A stretch of 64,000 bases of DNA from DATLLJ01 sp035537875 (lineage in GTDB: Bacteria; Acidobacteriota; Vicinamibacteria; Vicinamibacterales; CAVVIG01), in assembly GCA_035537875.1 (NCBI GenBank), contig DATLLJ010000009.1, positions 1 through 64,000 on the forward strand, written 5' to 3'. The notes beneath the pieces are model-generated. The model saw only the letters and a program-made list of their open reading frames with translations, searched no databases and had not been told where the DNA came from. The position numbers and the translations under genes are program-made. Positions 7,539-16,414 of the stretch are shown here, piece by piece (position 1 is the stretch's first letter; the number at the start of each line of letters is the position of its first letter).

Positions 7539-8882
7539 ATGACTACGGAATCGAAACTGGCCTCGCCTCCGTTGACACCGCTGCAATGGGTGATTTGCGG
7601 GGTTGCCGCCCTCGGGTTCGCGTTCGACTCCTATGAACTGCTGATGCTGCCGCTCATCGTACGGCCCGCGCTTGCGGAACTGCTTGGCGTCGCCCCGAAC
7701 AGTCTGGCCGTCAACGAATGGGTCGGCACGCTGCTGTATGTACCCGCAGTGGCGGGCGGCGTGTTCGGGCTCCTCGGCGGCTACCTGACCGACCTGCTTG
7801 GCCGCCGCCGCGTGCTGGTGTGGAGCATTCTGTTGTACGCGTTCTCGGCGTTTGCGGCCGGGTACGCCACTTCGGTCGAGGCGCTGCTTTTCTGGCGATG
7901 CTGCACGTTCGTGGGCGTGTGTGTCGAGTTCGTCGCGGCCGTCGCGTGGCTGTCGGAGCTCTTCGCCGAGCCGAAGCAGCGGGAGCGCGTCGTCGGCTAT
8001 ACGCAGGCGTTCGCATCGTTCGGCGGCCTCATGGTGACCGGCGCCTACTATCTGATCGTCACCTACGGCGAATCGCTCCCCGAAGTACGCGGCGCACACG
8101 AGTCGTGGCGCTATACGTTGATGTCTGGCGTGATTCCGGCCATCCCGCTGATCGTGATCCGTCCGTTTCTCCCGGAATCCCCAGTCTGGGCGGAGAAGAA
8201 GCGCACGGGCATGCTCAAGCGTCCGAGCTTTGCCGCGCTCTTCCAGCCGGAGTTCCGCCGGACGACTATTGTGACCACGGTCATGATGGCGTGCGCCTAC
8301 GCGGCCGCGTTCGGCGCGATTCAGCAGATGCCGCGCATCGCCCCAGGGCTGCCGGACCTGCAGGGGCTCGAGCGTACGGCGCAGGAGCAGGCGATCAGCG
8401 GCGTCCAATCGCTGCAGGAGTTCGGCGGTCTGTCGGGGCGGCTGCTCCTCGCCGGCCTCGCGGGCGTCATCATCAGCCGGCGCCGTCTCCTCTATCTGTT
8501 CCAGGTGCCGGGACTGATCCTGCTGCCGATCGTCTTCGTCCTCATTCCCACGACCGGCCTCACGCTGGTTCAAAAATTTGGCATCTTCTTCACGGGGCTG
8601 GCGACGATCGCTCAGTTCAGCTTCTGGGGGAACTATCTGCCACGCGTGTACCCGACCCATCTGCGCGGCACGGGCGAAAGCTTTGCCGCCAACGTCGGCG
8701 GCCGGATGATCGGCACCTGTGCTGCGCTGGTGACGACCGGGCTCGTGCCCTCGATGCCGGGCGCCTCGGTGCCGATCCAGTTGGCCTACGCGTCGGCCAT
8801 CGTCGGCACGGCCGCGTTTCTCGGTGGTTTCATCGCGAGTTTCTGGCTTCCCGAGCCTAAGCAGTCCGATTTGCCCGACTAG
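7539..8882 (+). CDS. MFS transporter (aromatic acid/sugar-type symporter)
   Basis: A 447-residue major facilitator with 12 spans. Span 1 carries the acidic position seen in AAHS and sugar porters (GFAFDSYELL). Motif A is GGYLTDLLGRRRVL between spans 2 and 3, and FLPESPVW lies at the start of the central loop. The PTHLRGTGESFAANVGG stretch in the second half is typical of aromatic-acid and metabolite:H+ symporters. The substrate is not determinable. The start has a GAGG ribosome site and lies ten bases past the end of the frameshifted DUF3311 relic. Confidence 0.88.
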   Translation: MTTESKLASPPLTPLQWVICGVAALGFAFDSYELLMLPLIVRPALAELLGVAPNSLAVNEWVGTLLYVPAVAGGVFGLLGGYLTDLLGRRRVLVWSILLYAFSAFAAGYATSVEALLFWRCCTFVGVCVEFVAAVAWLSELFAEPKQRERVVGYTQAFASFGGLMVTGAYYLIVTYGESLPEVRGAHESWRYTLMSGVIPAIPLIVIRPFLPESPVWAEKKRTGMLKRPSFAALFQPEFRRTTIVTTVMMACAYAAAFGAIQQMPRIAPGLPDLQGLERTAQEQAISGVQSLQEFGGLSGRLLLAGLAGVIISRRRLLYLFQVPGLILLPIVFVLIPTTGLTLVQKFGIFFTGLATIAQFSFWGNYLPRVYPTHLRGTGESFAANVGGRMIGTCAALVTTGLVPSMPGASVPIQLAYASAIVGTAAFLGGFIASFWLPEPKQSDLPD

Positions 8883-8947
8883 ACGCAGATGGTGCACGGG
8901 GCCACGCACGACACACTGCTCTTCCGCTCTCGAGACACCCGGCCGTC

Positions 8948-11560
8948 ATGACGCTTGCGCCGGGTGTCAGGGTTGGCTCGTACGAAGTCGTCGCCGCTCT
9001 CGGTCGGGGCGGGATGGGAGAAGTCTACCGGGCGCGTGATTCGAAGCTGGGGCGCGAGGTTGCGCTGAAAGTCCTCCCGGATTCGTTTGTCACTGACCCT
9101 GAGCGGCTTGCGCGGTTCAAGCGCGAGGCGCAGGTTCTCGCGTCGCTCAATCATCCACATATCGCCGCCATCTACGGATTCGAGGACAGTGGTGACCTGA
9201 CGAAAGCACTCGTGCTGGAGCTCGTCGAAGGCCCTACGCTGGCTGACCGCATTTCGCTGGGGCGGGTGCCGATGGACGAGGCCTGGCCCGTGGCGCGGCA
9301 AATCGCGCAGGCGCTCGAGGCCGCGCACGAGCAGGGGATCATCCACCGCGACCTCAAACCGGCGAACATCAAGGTCAGAGACGACGGCACGGTGAAGGTG
9401 CTGGATTTCGGGCTGGCCAAGGCGGTGGCGCCGCCGGGCACCGATGCCAGCCTGTCGCACTCGCCGACAATCACCAGTCCTGCGATGACGCAGGCAGGCG
9501 TTCTGCTCGGCACGGCCGCCTACATGAGCCCCGAGGCCGCGAAGGGGCGTATGGCCGACAAGCGCTCCGATGTCTGGGCGTTCGGCTGCGTCCTCTACGA
9601 GATGCTCTCCGGCCGGCAGGCCTTCGACGGCGACGACATGACCGAGGTTCTGGGCGCCATCGTGCGCCTCGAGCCGGACTGGGGCGCGTTGCCGACGACC
9701 GTTCCTGCCGGCGTCGTGACCGTCCTGAAACGCTGCCTTCAAAAGGATCCGAACCTGCGACTGCGCGACATCGCGGACGTGCGATTCCAGCTCGAAGACG
9801 CGCTCGCATCTCCGGCGTCATCACCTCAACCAACCGCGAGTGCTCTCGCTCGCGTGGGATCCGCGGGCTGGATTGTCGCGGCAGCGGCAACGGTCGCCGC
9901 CGCCATCATCGTCGCCTCGTCGATGGGTCGAGCTCCGACTGACCCACCTGAGACTCGCCTGCAGATCGTGACTCCTCCGACCAGCGATCCGCTATCGTTC
10001 GCGATCGCTCCTGACGGCCGCAGCGTGGTCTTCGATGCCCAACAGAACGGAAGGTCCCAACTCTGGCTTCGGTCCCTCGAGTCGGAAGAGGCACGGCCCT
10101 TAACCGGGACTGAGGGTGGGCGTAGTCCGTTCTGGTCTCCGGACAGCGCGTCTATCGGATTTTTTGCAGGTGGAATGTTGAAACGAGTCGACCTCACAGG
10201 TGGGTTTGTGCGCAATCTCGCCAGCGCACCCAATTTCCGCCGCGGGGGGTGGACCCGTGATGGCACGATCGTGTTCGGAGCGTCGGTCGGACCACTGTCC
10301 AGCGTGTCGGCCGAGGGCGGCGCCGTGAAGGAGGCCACGCGTTTGCTTCCGGGGCAAATCAATCATCGGATCCCTCAGTTTCTGCCGGATGGCCAGCGCT
10401 TCTTGCTCCTGACGCTGGGGACACCGGACGTTCGGGGTGTGTATCTCGGCTCGTTGACGGACACCAGTATCCGGCGGGTATTCGACCGTGAATCCGCGTA
10501 CGCGTTCATGTCCCCAGCGCACGTGCTGATCGTTCGCGAAGGGGCGTTATGGGCTCGGACCTTCGACGCCGCGGATGCTTCTCTGGGAAACGACCTCTTG
10601 CCCGTTGCGCCGAGAGTGTTGGTGTCTCCGTCCACCACGGGCTTTGCTGCGCTCTCGGTCTCGTCGGTTGGGGCCATCGCGTACCGCGCGTCCGCTGGAG
10701 AGACACAACTCGTCTGGCTCGATCGCGCCGGTAACGCTGTCGATAATGTGGGCCAGCGTGACGATGCCCAGCTCGAGCTCGCTGCGCTGTCCTCCGATGG
10801 ACGCACGGTGGCGATGGTCCGCACGGTCGATGGCAATACGGACGTGTGGCTCCTTGAAAGCCAGCGGGGCGCGCCTCGTCGTTTGACGTTCGATCCGCGG
10901 AGCGACGCTACTCCGATCTTCTCGCCGGACGGCAGTCGCATCGCGTACGTATCGGACAGAAAGCTCGACGTGTGGGACATCTTCGAGCGACGCGCAGATG
11001 GCACTGGAGGTGAAACGCTGTTGCTCGAATCGGACGAGAACAAGCAGGCACTCGGGTGGTCCCCGGATGGGCGTTACATCCTCTACTCGACCCAGAACCC
11101 GCAGACGGATTCCGACCTCTGGGCCCTGCCGCTCGGCGGCGGGCTGAAACCGTTTCCGATTGCTGCGACGCCGTACGTCGAACTCGAGGCCAGGTTCTCG
11201 CCGGACGGACGCTGGGTTGCCTTTGATTCGACCGAGACCGGACAGACTGAGATCTACCTGCAGCCCTTCCCCGGCCCGGGACCGAAAGCGCAGATTTCCG
11301 TTGGAGGAGGCAGAAGGCCACGCTGGCGTCTCGATGGGCGCGAGCTGTTCTACGTCGGTGCCGAGAATCGCCTGATGGCCGTGTCGATCGGGCAGGGCAG
11401 GTCCGGGCTCGAAGCGGGGCCACCGCGCGCTTTGTTCAGGATGCCGTCAGACGCACCGTACGAACCCTCACCCGACGGTCAACGGTTTCTCGTCACGACG
11501 GTCGTGTCAGAAGCCAGTCCGATCACCATCATCCTCAACTGGAGGCCGCCAGCCCGATAG
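8948..11560 (+). CDS. Ser/Thr protein kinase with TolB/PD40 propeller
   Basis: An 870-residue membrane-anchored kinase. The cytoplasmic domain (about 10-285) has the glycine loop GRGGMGEVYRA, K41, the catalytic loop HRDLKPAN with D135, DFG at 153-155 and the activation segment GTAAYMSPEAAKG. A single span (about 308-326) leads to an outer part with repeated FSPDG and WSPDG words, typical of TolB/PD40 beta-propellers. The family is greatly expanded in Acidobacteriota. It presumably phosphorylates cellular proteins in response to something bound by the propeller. No obvious partner is adjacent. Confidence 0.92.
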   Translation: MTLAPGVRVGSYEVVAALGRGGMGEVYRARDSKLGREVALKVLPDSFVTDPERLARFKREAQVLASLNHPHIAAIYGFEDSGDLTKALVLELVEGPTLADRISLGRVPMDEAWPVARQIAQALEAAHEQGIIHRDLKPANIKVRDDGTVKVLDFGLAKAVAPPGTDASLSHSPTITSPAMTQAGVLLGTAAYMSPEAAKGRMADKRSDVWAFGCVLYEMLSGRQAFDGDDMTEVLGAIVRLEPDWGALPTTVPAGVVTVLKRCLQKDPNLRLRDIADVRFQLEDALASPASSPQPTASALARVGSAGWIVAAAATVAAAIIVASSMGRAPTDPPETRLQIVTPPTSDPLSFAIAPDGRSVVFDAQQNGRSQLWLRSLESEEARPLTGTEGGRSPFWSPDSASIGFFAGGMLKRVDLTGGFVRNLASAPNFRRGGWTRDGTIVFGASVGPLSSVSAEGGAVKEATRLLPGQINHRIPQFLPDGQRFLLLTLGTPDVRGVYLGSLTDTSIRRVFDRESAYAFMSPAHVLIVREGALWARTFDAADASLGNDLLPVAPRVLVSPSTTGFAALSVSSVGAIAYRASAGETQLVWLDRAGNAVDNVGQRDDAQLELAALSSDGRTVAMVRTVDGNTDVWLLESQRGAPRRLTFDPRSDATPIFSPDGSRIAYVSDRKLDVWDIFERRADGTGGETLLLESDENKQALGWSPDGRYILYSTQNPQTDSDLWALPLGGGLKPFPIAATPYVELEARFSPDGRWVAFDSTETGQTEIYLQPFPGPGPKAQISVGGGRRPRWRLDGRELFYVGAENRLMAVSIGQGRSGLEAGPPRALFRMPSDAPYEPSPDGQRFLVTTVVSEASPITIILNWRPPAR

Positions 11561-11565
11561 GTGTC

Positions 11566-12705
11566 TCACAACGCACGTTCGTAGAGGGCCAACGCGGCCG
11601 CCGCGTCGAACGCTCTCGGGTTGAATGTCCCGGTCCGCTGTTTTGCTGCGTCGGCCGCCAGCACCGTCAGGTCGTCGCGCGAGACACCCAGCTCGCGCAA
11701 CGTCGCTGGCAGGCCGCTGGCGTGGCGAAGTTCTTCGAGCCGCGCCGCGAGGCGCGCGCCGGGGGCATCTCCGCCCTCGAGGCCCGAGATGCGCTCGAGC
11801 TCCGCGTACTGCTGCCCCACCTGCCCCGCATTCCAGCGAACGACGTGCGGCAGCATCACCGCAATCGCCACACCGTGCGTCGTCCCGTAATGCGCGGTCA
11901 GCGGGTTGGCGCAGGCGTGCGTGGCGCCGAGCATCGACTGCTCGATGGCGATTCCGGCCTCATGTGCACCGAGTAGCATCGCCCCGCGTGCCATCAGATC
12001 ATCCGGATGGTCAAGAACACGCTGGTAGTTGGGCTCGAGCAGGCGCCATGCGTCCCAGGCAAACAGATCGGAAACGGGATTGCGCGCCGACGTCACGTAC
12101 GATTCCACGGCGTGCGAGAGCGCATCGTATCCGGCGACCGCGGTCACCATTCGCGGCTGTGAGACCGTGATCTCGGGATCGAGCAGGGCGATCCTGAACG
12201 CCGCCTTGTGATCGGCGCAGGCCATCTTCACGTGCGTCTCGGCATCGGAGATGATGGCCGTCGACTGCGCATCGCTGCCGGTTCCCGCCGTGGTCGGCAC
12301 GCCAATCATCGGCCGCATCGGCCGGGACGCCTTGCCCACGCCCCAGTAGTCGCGCATCGTGCCACCGTTGGTCAGCACGAAGTTGATGCCCTTCGCGCAA
12401 TCGAGCGAGCTTCCGCCGCCGAGCGCGACCAGCGAATCCACGCCGCTGGCAGCTGCGTGCGCCCGGCCAGCCTCGACCATCGCCGTGTCTGGGTTGGCGT
12501 CGAAGTCGTGGAAGAAGAACACCTCGATGCCAGCCTGGCGGAGCGTGGCAGCGGCCCGATCGACCAACCCGGACGCCACGATGCCGCGATCGGAAACGAC
12601 CAGCGTCCGAGCGAACCCGAGATGGCGCGCGAGCTCACCGAGCCGGGTGAAGACGCCTTCGCCGAACACGACCCGCGTCCGCAGCTCAAAGTCGAAGGAG
12701 CGCAT
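11566..12705 (-). CDS. Iron-containing alcohol dehydrogenase
   Basis: A 379-residue group III alcohol dehydrogenase, cytoplasmic and NAD(P)-dependent. The cofactor loop is GGGSSLDCAKG (97-106). The predicted metal ligands line up with FucO: D194 and H198 in GYDALSHAVE, H263 in GATHACANPL and H277 in TTHGVAIA. Length and motifs are those of a full enzyme. The alcohol is unknown. Its stop lies six bases from the kinase stop, so the two genes converge. It is divergent from a propeller gene with which it shares a 40-base promoter region. Confidence 0.9.
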   Translation of the reverse strand: MRSFDFELRTRVVFGEGVFTRLGELARHLGFARTLVVSDRGIVASGLVDRAAATLRQAGIEVFFFHDFDANPDTAMVEAGRAHAAASGVDSLVALGGGSSLDCAKGINFVLTNGGTMRDYWGVGKASRPMRPMIGVPTTAGTGSDAQSTAIISDAETHVKMACADHKAAFRIALLDPEITVSQPRMVTAVAGYDALSHAVESYVTSARNPVSDLFAWDAWRLLEPNYQRVLDHPDDLMARGAMLLGAHEAGIAIEQSMLGATHACANPLTAHYGTTHGVAIAVMLPHVVRWNAGQVGQQYAELERISGLEGGDAPGARLAARLEELRHASGLPATLRELGVSRDDLTVLAADAAKQRTGTFNPRAFDAAAALALYERAL

Positions 12706-12745
12706 TGCGGACCAATACTATACTGGCGACTGAGGAGGAAGCCCC
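12706..12745. promoter_or_regulatory. Divergent promoter between alcohol dehydrogenase and propeller gene
   Basis: Only 40 bases separate the two start codons. The shared AATACTATACT stretch supplies a TATACT -10 for the plus-strand gene, with an AGGAGG ribosome site after it, and a TATAGT -10 for the minus-strand gene eleven bases before its ATG. The two promoters must overlap, which favours mutually exclusive use. Confidence 0.5.
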
Positions 12746-14077
12746 GTGGTCGAGACGCACATTCTCAGGGCAGGCCTTGCGGCGCTCGTCGCCTTCCTGC
12801 CGCTGTCGACGATATCGGTAGCTCAGATCCCAGACGCTCACCGGTACTGGCCGCAGTGGCGTGGACCCCACGCAAACGGCATCTCGCGCACGGCCACTCC
12901 GCCGCTCGAATGGAGCGAGTCGAAGAACATACGCTGGAAAGTGCCCGTTCCCGGCCGAGGCTCGTCCACGCCTGTCGTCTGGGGCGACCGGATTTTCATC
13001 ACCACGGCGGTTCCCGCCGGCATCACCGGCGATGCGCAGCATGCTCCGCGCGGCGGACTCAAGGAGCGAGGCATGCATCGATTCGTAGTCATGGCCGTCG
13101 ATCGCAAGACCGGCCGTACGATGTGGGAGCGGGTCGCCACCGAGCAGGAACCGCACGAAGCGGGTCACTTCGAGAACAGCACCTGGGCCTCGAGCTCCGC
13201 CATCACCGACGGTCAGAGTCTCTTCGCCTACTTCGAGTCTTTCGGCCTGTACGCGTACGACCTGAACGGCAAGCTGCTGTGGCAGAAGGACCTCGGCGAC
13301 AAGCGCATGCGGAATCAGTTTGGTGAAGGGTCGACGCCTGCCTTGTACGGGAACACGCTGGTGGTCGTCTGGGATCACTTGAACGGGCAGTCGTTCATCG
13401 CGGCGTTCGACACGCGCGACGGCCGGGAGCTGTGGCGCGTTCCCAGAGAAGAAATCGACACCTGGGCCACGCCGCTCGTACTGGAAGTCAACGGACGTCC
13501 ACAGGCGATCGTTCCCGCCATGCGCCGCATACGAGGGTACGACCTCGAGAACGGCACGGTGGTTTGGGAGGGCGACGGTTTGACGATGAATTCGATCCCC
13601 TCGCCTGTGTACGACGAGGAGATGGTCTACCTGATGAGCGGATTCCAGGGTAACGATCTGCGCGCCGTGCGCATCGCACAGGCACGCGGCAACATCGATG
13701 GCACGAGCGCCGTCGCCTGGTCGTTCGATCGTGACACCCCGTACGTCCCATCTCCCATTCTGAGCGACGGCGTCCTGTATTTTCTCAAGACCAACTCCGG
13801 AATCCTTTCGGCCTTCGACGCCAAGACAGGCAAGCCCCATTACCAGAACCAGCGTCTCGACGGTCTGCCGAACGTCTTCTCGTCTCCGGTCGCCGCCGGC
13901 GAGCGGGTGTACTTTACCGGCCGCGAGGGTACGACGCTCGTGATCCGTTCCGGGCCGAAGTATGAGGTGCTGGCGACCAACACCCTGGACGATGGCTTCG
14001 ACGCATCGCCGGTCCTCGTGGACAACGAGATCTATTTGCGAGGGTACAAGCACCTCTACAGCATCGCCGAGCCGTGA
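12746..14077 (+). CDS. Secreted PQQ-like beta-propeller protein
   Basis: A 443-residue exported propeller. A signal peptide (about 1-26, ending SVAQ) is followed by the YWPQWRGPHANGIS signature that opens many PQQ-like propellers, then blades with repeated A-x-D-x-x-T/D-G-x-x-x-W words (DRKTGRTMWE, DTRDGRELWR). It lacks the paired cysteines and Asp site of true quinoprotein dehydrogenases, so it may be structural or ligand-binding. GTG start with an AGGAGG ribosome site. First of four plus/minus paralogues between 12.7 and 19.2 kb. Confidence 0.85.
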   Translation: MVETHILRAGLAALVAFLPLSTISVAQIPDAHRYWPQWRGPHANGISRTATPPLEWSESKNIRWKVPVPGRGSSTPVVWGDRIFITTAVPAGITGDAQHAPRGGLKERGMHRFVVMAVDRKTGRTMWERVATEQEPHEAGHFENSTWASSSAITDGQSLFAYFESFGLYAYDLNGKLLWQKDLGDKRMRNQFGEGSTPALYGNTLVVVWDHLNGQSFIAAFDTRDGRELWRVPREEIDTWATPLVLEVNGRPQAIVPAMRRIRGYDLENGTVVWEGDGLTMNSIPSPVYDEEMVYLMSGFQGNDLRAVRIAQARGNIDGTSAVAWSFDRDTPYVPSPILSDGVLYFLKTNSGILSAFDAKTGKPHYQNQRLDGLPNVFSSPVAAGERVYFTGREGTTLVIRSGPKYEVLATNTLDDGFDASPVLVDNEIYLRGYKHLYSIAEP

Positions 14078-14103
14078 GAGGGCGATGATTTGAGGTAGCA
14101 TCT

Positions 14104-14147
14104 GCTGGCGGCGCGTTTCCGCCGGCAATGGTGCCGGCTCCGCCAGC
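14104..14147 (+). repeat. Nested inverted repeat in the leader of the 101-residue gene
   Basis: Outer arms GCTGGCGG (14104-14111) and CCGCCAGC (14140-14147) enclose inner arms GCCGGC (14121-14126 and 14133-14138) around a six-base loop. GGCGG at 14107-14111 could also pair with CCGCC at 14119-14123, so two folds compete. It sits between the propeller stop and the next ribosome site. It could be an attenuator or an RNA-stability element. Confidence 0.5.
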
Positions 14148-14172
14148 GATGCCGCTCCGAAGGAGTCCAGAC

Positions 14173-14478
14173 ATGCGCATGCTCGTTCACGTCAGAATTC
14201 CCCATGAAGGGTTCAATGCAGCCGTCCGAAGCGGCACGATCGGCAAGACGATGGAGCGCATCCTCGCCGACACCAAGCCCGAAGCCGTCTATTTCACCGA
14301 GTACGGCGGCAAGCGGGGAGCCATTCTGATTGTCGACGTGTCGGACGCCTCGAAGGTGCCCGCCATAGCCGAGCCCTGGTTCCTGCAGTTCAACGCCGAC
14401 GTGAGCTTTCACGCCGTCATGACCCCGGACGATCTCGGGCGTGCCGGCCTCGACTCGCTGGGCAAGAAATGGGGCTAG
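14173..14478 (+). CDS. Small conserved cytoplasmic protein, DUF3303-like
   Basis: 101 residues with no signal peptide or span. The pattern MRMLVHVRIPHEGFNAAV, then YFTEYGGKRGAILIVDVSD, then PWFLQFNADVSFHAVMTPDDL suggests a ferredoxin-like alpha-beta barrel of the kind in DUF3303 and muconolactone-isomerase-like proteins. I make no functional claim. The ATG at 14173 follows a GAAGGAG ribosome site; an earlier in-frame start would lie within the upstream hairpin. It is ten bases before the next propeller gene, so the two are probably cotranscribed. Confidence 0.65.
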   Translation: MRMLVHVRIPHEGFNAAVRSGTIGKTMERILADTKPEAVYFTEYGGKRGAILIVDVSDASKVPAIAEPWFLQFNADVSFHAVMTPDDLGRAGLDSLGKKWG

Positions 14479-14488
14479 GTAGGCGCTG

Positions 14489-16354
14489 ATGATCGTCCGT
14501 CTCATCCTGACGCTGCTCTTCGCCATATTCGCGAGCGCGGTGACAGCCGAAGACTGGCCGCAGTTCCGCGGGCCCACCGGTCAAGGCCACTCGACCGAAC
14601 AGAACATCCCCTTCGAATGGAGCGAGACGCGGAACGTCGTGTGGAAGGTGCCCGTTCCGGGCTCGGGATGGTCGTCGCCGGCCGTCGCAAACGGCCGCGT
14701 GTGGATGACGGCCGCCGCGCAGGTGGGCCGGTCCTCCCAGATTTCGCTGCGCGCCCTCGCGTTCGACGCCGAATCGGGTAAGGAGCTCGTCAACGCCGAG
14801 GTGTTCCGGCGCGAATCCGCAGTCATCAACGTCAAGAACAGCCGCACGTCTCCAACGCCCATCGTCGACGGCGATCGCGTGTACGTCCACTTCGGAGCCG
14901 ACGGTACGGCGGCGCTCACCGCATCGGGCGAGATCCTCTGGAAGACGCAGTTCCGCTACGAATCGGAGCACGGCAACGGCGGATCGCCGGTCCTGTTCGG
15001 CGACCTGTTGATATTGAGCGCCGACGGCTTCGACCAGGCGTTCGTCGTCGCGCTCGACGCGCGCACCGGGAAGGTCCGATGGAAGACGTCGCGCCGCCAG
15101 CCATGGAGCCAGGCGTATTCCACGCCGCTCGTCATGCGTGTCGCCGATCAGGATCAGGTCGTCAGCCCCGGCGCCTTTCGCGTGACGGCTTACGACCCGC
15201 AATCGGGCAGGGAAATCTGGCGCGTCAACTACGCGGACGGCTTCTCCAACGTCCCCCGCCCGGTGTACGGTCAGGGGCTCGTCTTCATTGCCACCGGCTT
15301 CAACGAACCGACGCTGATCGCCGTGCGTCCCGACGGCAAAGGCGACGTCACCAGGACGCACGTCGCCTGGACGCTGGAGCGCAGCGCGCCGCTGACCCCT
15401 TCGCCCCTCCTCGTCGACGATGTCCTCTATGTCGTGAGCGACATCGGGATCGCCACGGCGCTCGACGCGACAACCGGCAAGCCGCACTGGCAGCAGCGAC
15501 TGGGCGGCAATTACTCGGCATCGCCGGTCTTCGCCGACGGTCGGATCTATTTCCAGAGCGAAGAGGGCCTGACGACGGTCATCGCGCCGGGGACCGTGTT
15601 CAGGCTGCTCGCACGAAACGAGCTCGACGGCTCCACGCTCGCGTCACTGGCGGTATCGGACGGTTCGATCTACATCCGCTCGGACACGCATCTGTATCGG
15701 ATCGGGGCCGTGCCCCGCACGACCGGGACTCGGCGAGTTGTGCCGGCTCAGGCTGGCCGGCTTGTCCAGGCGGCCCTGCGTGCCCAGGCGGCGACTCCCG
15801 CGCAGGCAATCCTCGATCGAGCGATGATCGATTTCGCGAACGGCCGCATCGAGGAATCCATCCGTGGATTCGACGAGGTCGCGAAACTCGCGCCCCGTTC
15901 CGCGCCGCAGCTCTGGCAGCGGGGTATCGCCCTCTATTACGCGCGCCGTTATCGCGACTGTCGTCAGCAGTTCGAGGAGCACCGGCTCGTCAACCCCAAC
16001 GACGTCGAGAACGCCGCCTGGCACTTCATCTGCGTCGCGCGCGGCGAATCGGTCCGGGCGGCTCGAGAGGATCTCCTGCCGGTGGGGGCCGACGCGCGCG
16101 TGCCGATGCGGCAGATCTACGACATGCTGCGCGACAGCCTCGCTCCCGACCGGGTGATTGCCGCAGCAAAAACCGACCCGGAAGCGCAGTTCTTCGCGCA
16201 CCTGTACGTCGGACTGTATTACGAGGCGACCGGCAACAAGGCGCGCGCCCTCGAGCACATCACCGAAGCGGCCGCGGAACGCTACGCTTCGGTGGGCGGC
16301 TACATGCACGCCGTGGCGCGCGTGCACCTCGGGATTCTGAAGAGCACTAAGTAG
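14489..16354 (+). CDS. Secreted PQQ-like propeller fused to a TPR tail
   Basis: A 621-residue exported protein. The signal peptide (about 1-20, ending VTAE) is followed by DWPQFRGPTGQG and a propeller with blade words such as DARTGKVRWK and DPQSGREIWR to about residue 415. After a linker rich in Gln, Ala and Arg, the last 180 residues form helical pairs (FANGRIEESIRGFDEVAKLAP, ALYYARRYRDCRQQFEEH, ALEHITEAAAERY) that look like tetratricopeptide repeats. The neighbouring paralogues lack this tail. The TPR part probably binds a partner protein in the periplasm. Confidence 0.83.
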   Translation: MIVRLILTLLFAIFASAVTAEDWPQFRGPTGQGHSTEQNIPFEWSETRNVVWKVPVPGSGWSSPAVANGRVWMTAAAQVGRSSQISLRALAFDAESGKELVNAEVFRRESAVINVKNSRTSPTPIVDGDRVYVHFGADGTAALTASGEILWKTQFRYESEHGNGGSPVLFGDLLILSADGFDQAFVVALDARTGKVRWKTSRRQPWSQAYSTPLVMRVADQDQVVSPGAFRVTAYDPQSGREIWRVNYADGFSNVPRPVYGQGLVFIATGFNEPTLIAVRPDGKGDVTRTHVAWTLERSAPLTPSPLLVDDVLYVVSDIGIATALDATTGKPHWQQRLGGNYSASPVFADGRIYFQSEEGLTTVIAPGTVFRLLARNELDGSTLASLAVSDGSIYIRSDTHLYRIGAVPRTTGTRRVVPAQAGRLVQAALRAQAATPAQAILDRAMIDFANGRIEESIRGFDEVAKLAPRSAPQLWQRGIALYYARRYRDCRQQFEEHRLVNPNDVENAAWHFICVARGESVRAAREDLLPVGADARVPMRQIYDMLRDSLAPDRVIAAAKTDPEAQFFAHLYVGLYYEATGNKARALEHITEAAAERYASVGGYMHAVARVHLGILKSTK

Positions 16355-16409
16355 TCCCTCGTTCCTGGTCCTTGGTCCTCGGTCCGTCCCTGGTCCTTCG
16401 TCCCTGGAC
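16355..16409. repeat. TGGTCCT-type simple repeat block at a convergent gene end
   Basis: Imperfect repeats of CTGGTCC, TTGGTCC, CGGTCC and TCGTCC fill the 60-base gap between two convergent propeller genes. No strong hairpin is formed. One of several word-like blocks at gene ends in this window. Confidence 0.7.
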
Positions 16410-16414
16410 TCGCG

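Noticed and set aside
7473..8909. Long minus-strand frame opposite the MFS gene
   Set aside because: Composition is typical of an antisense shadow and no motif is visible. The plus-strand MFS explains the region.
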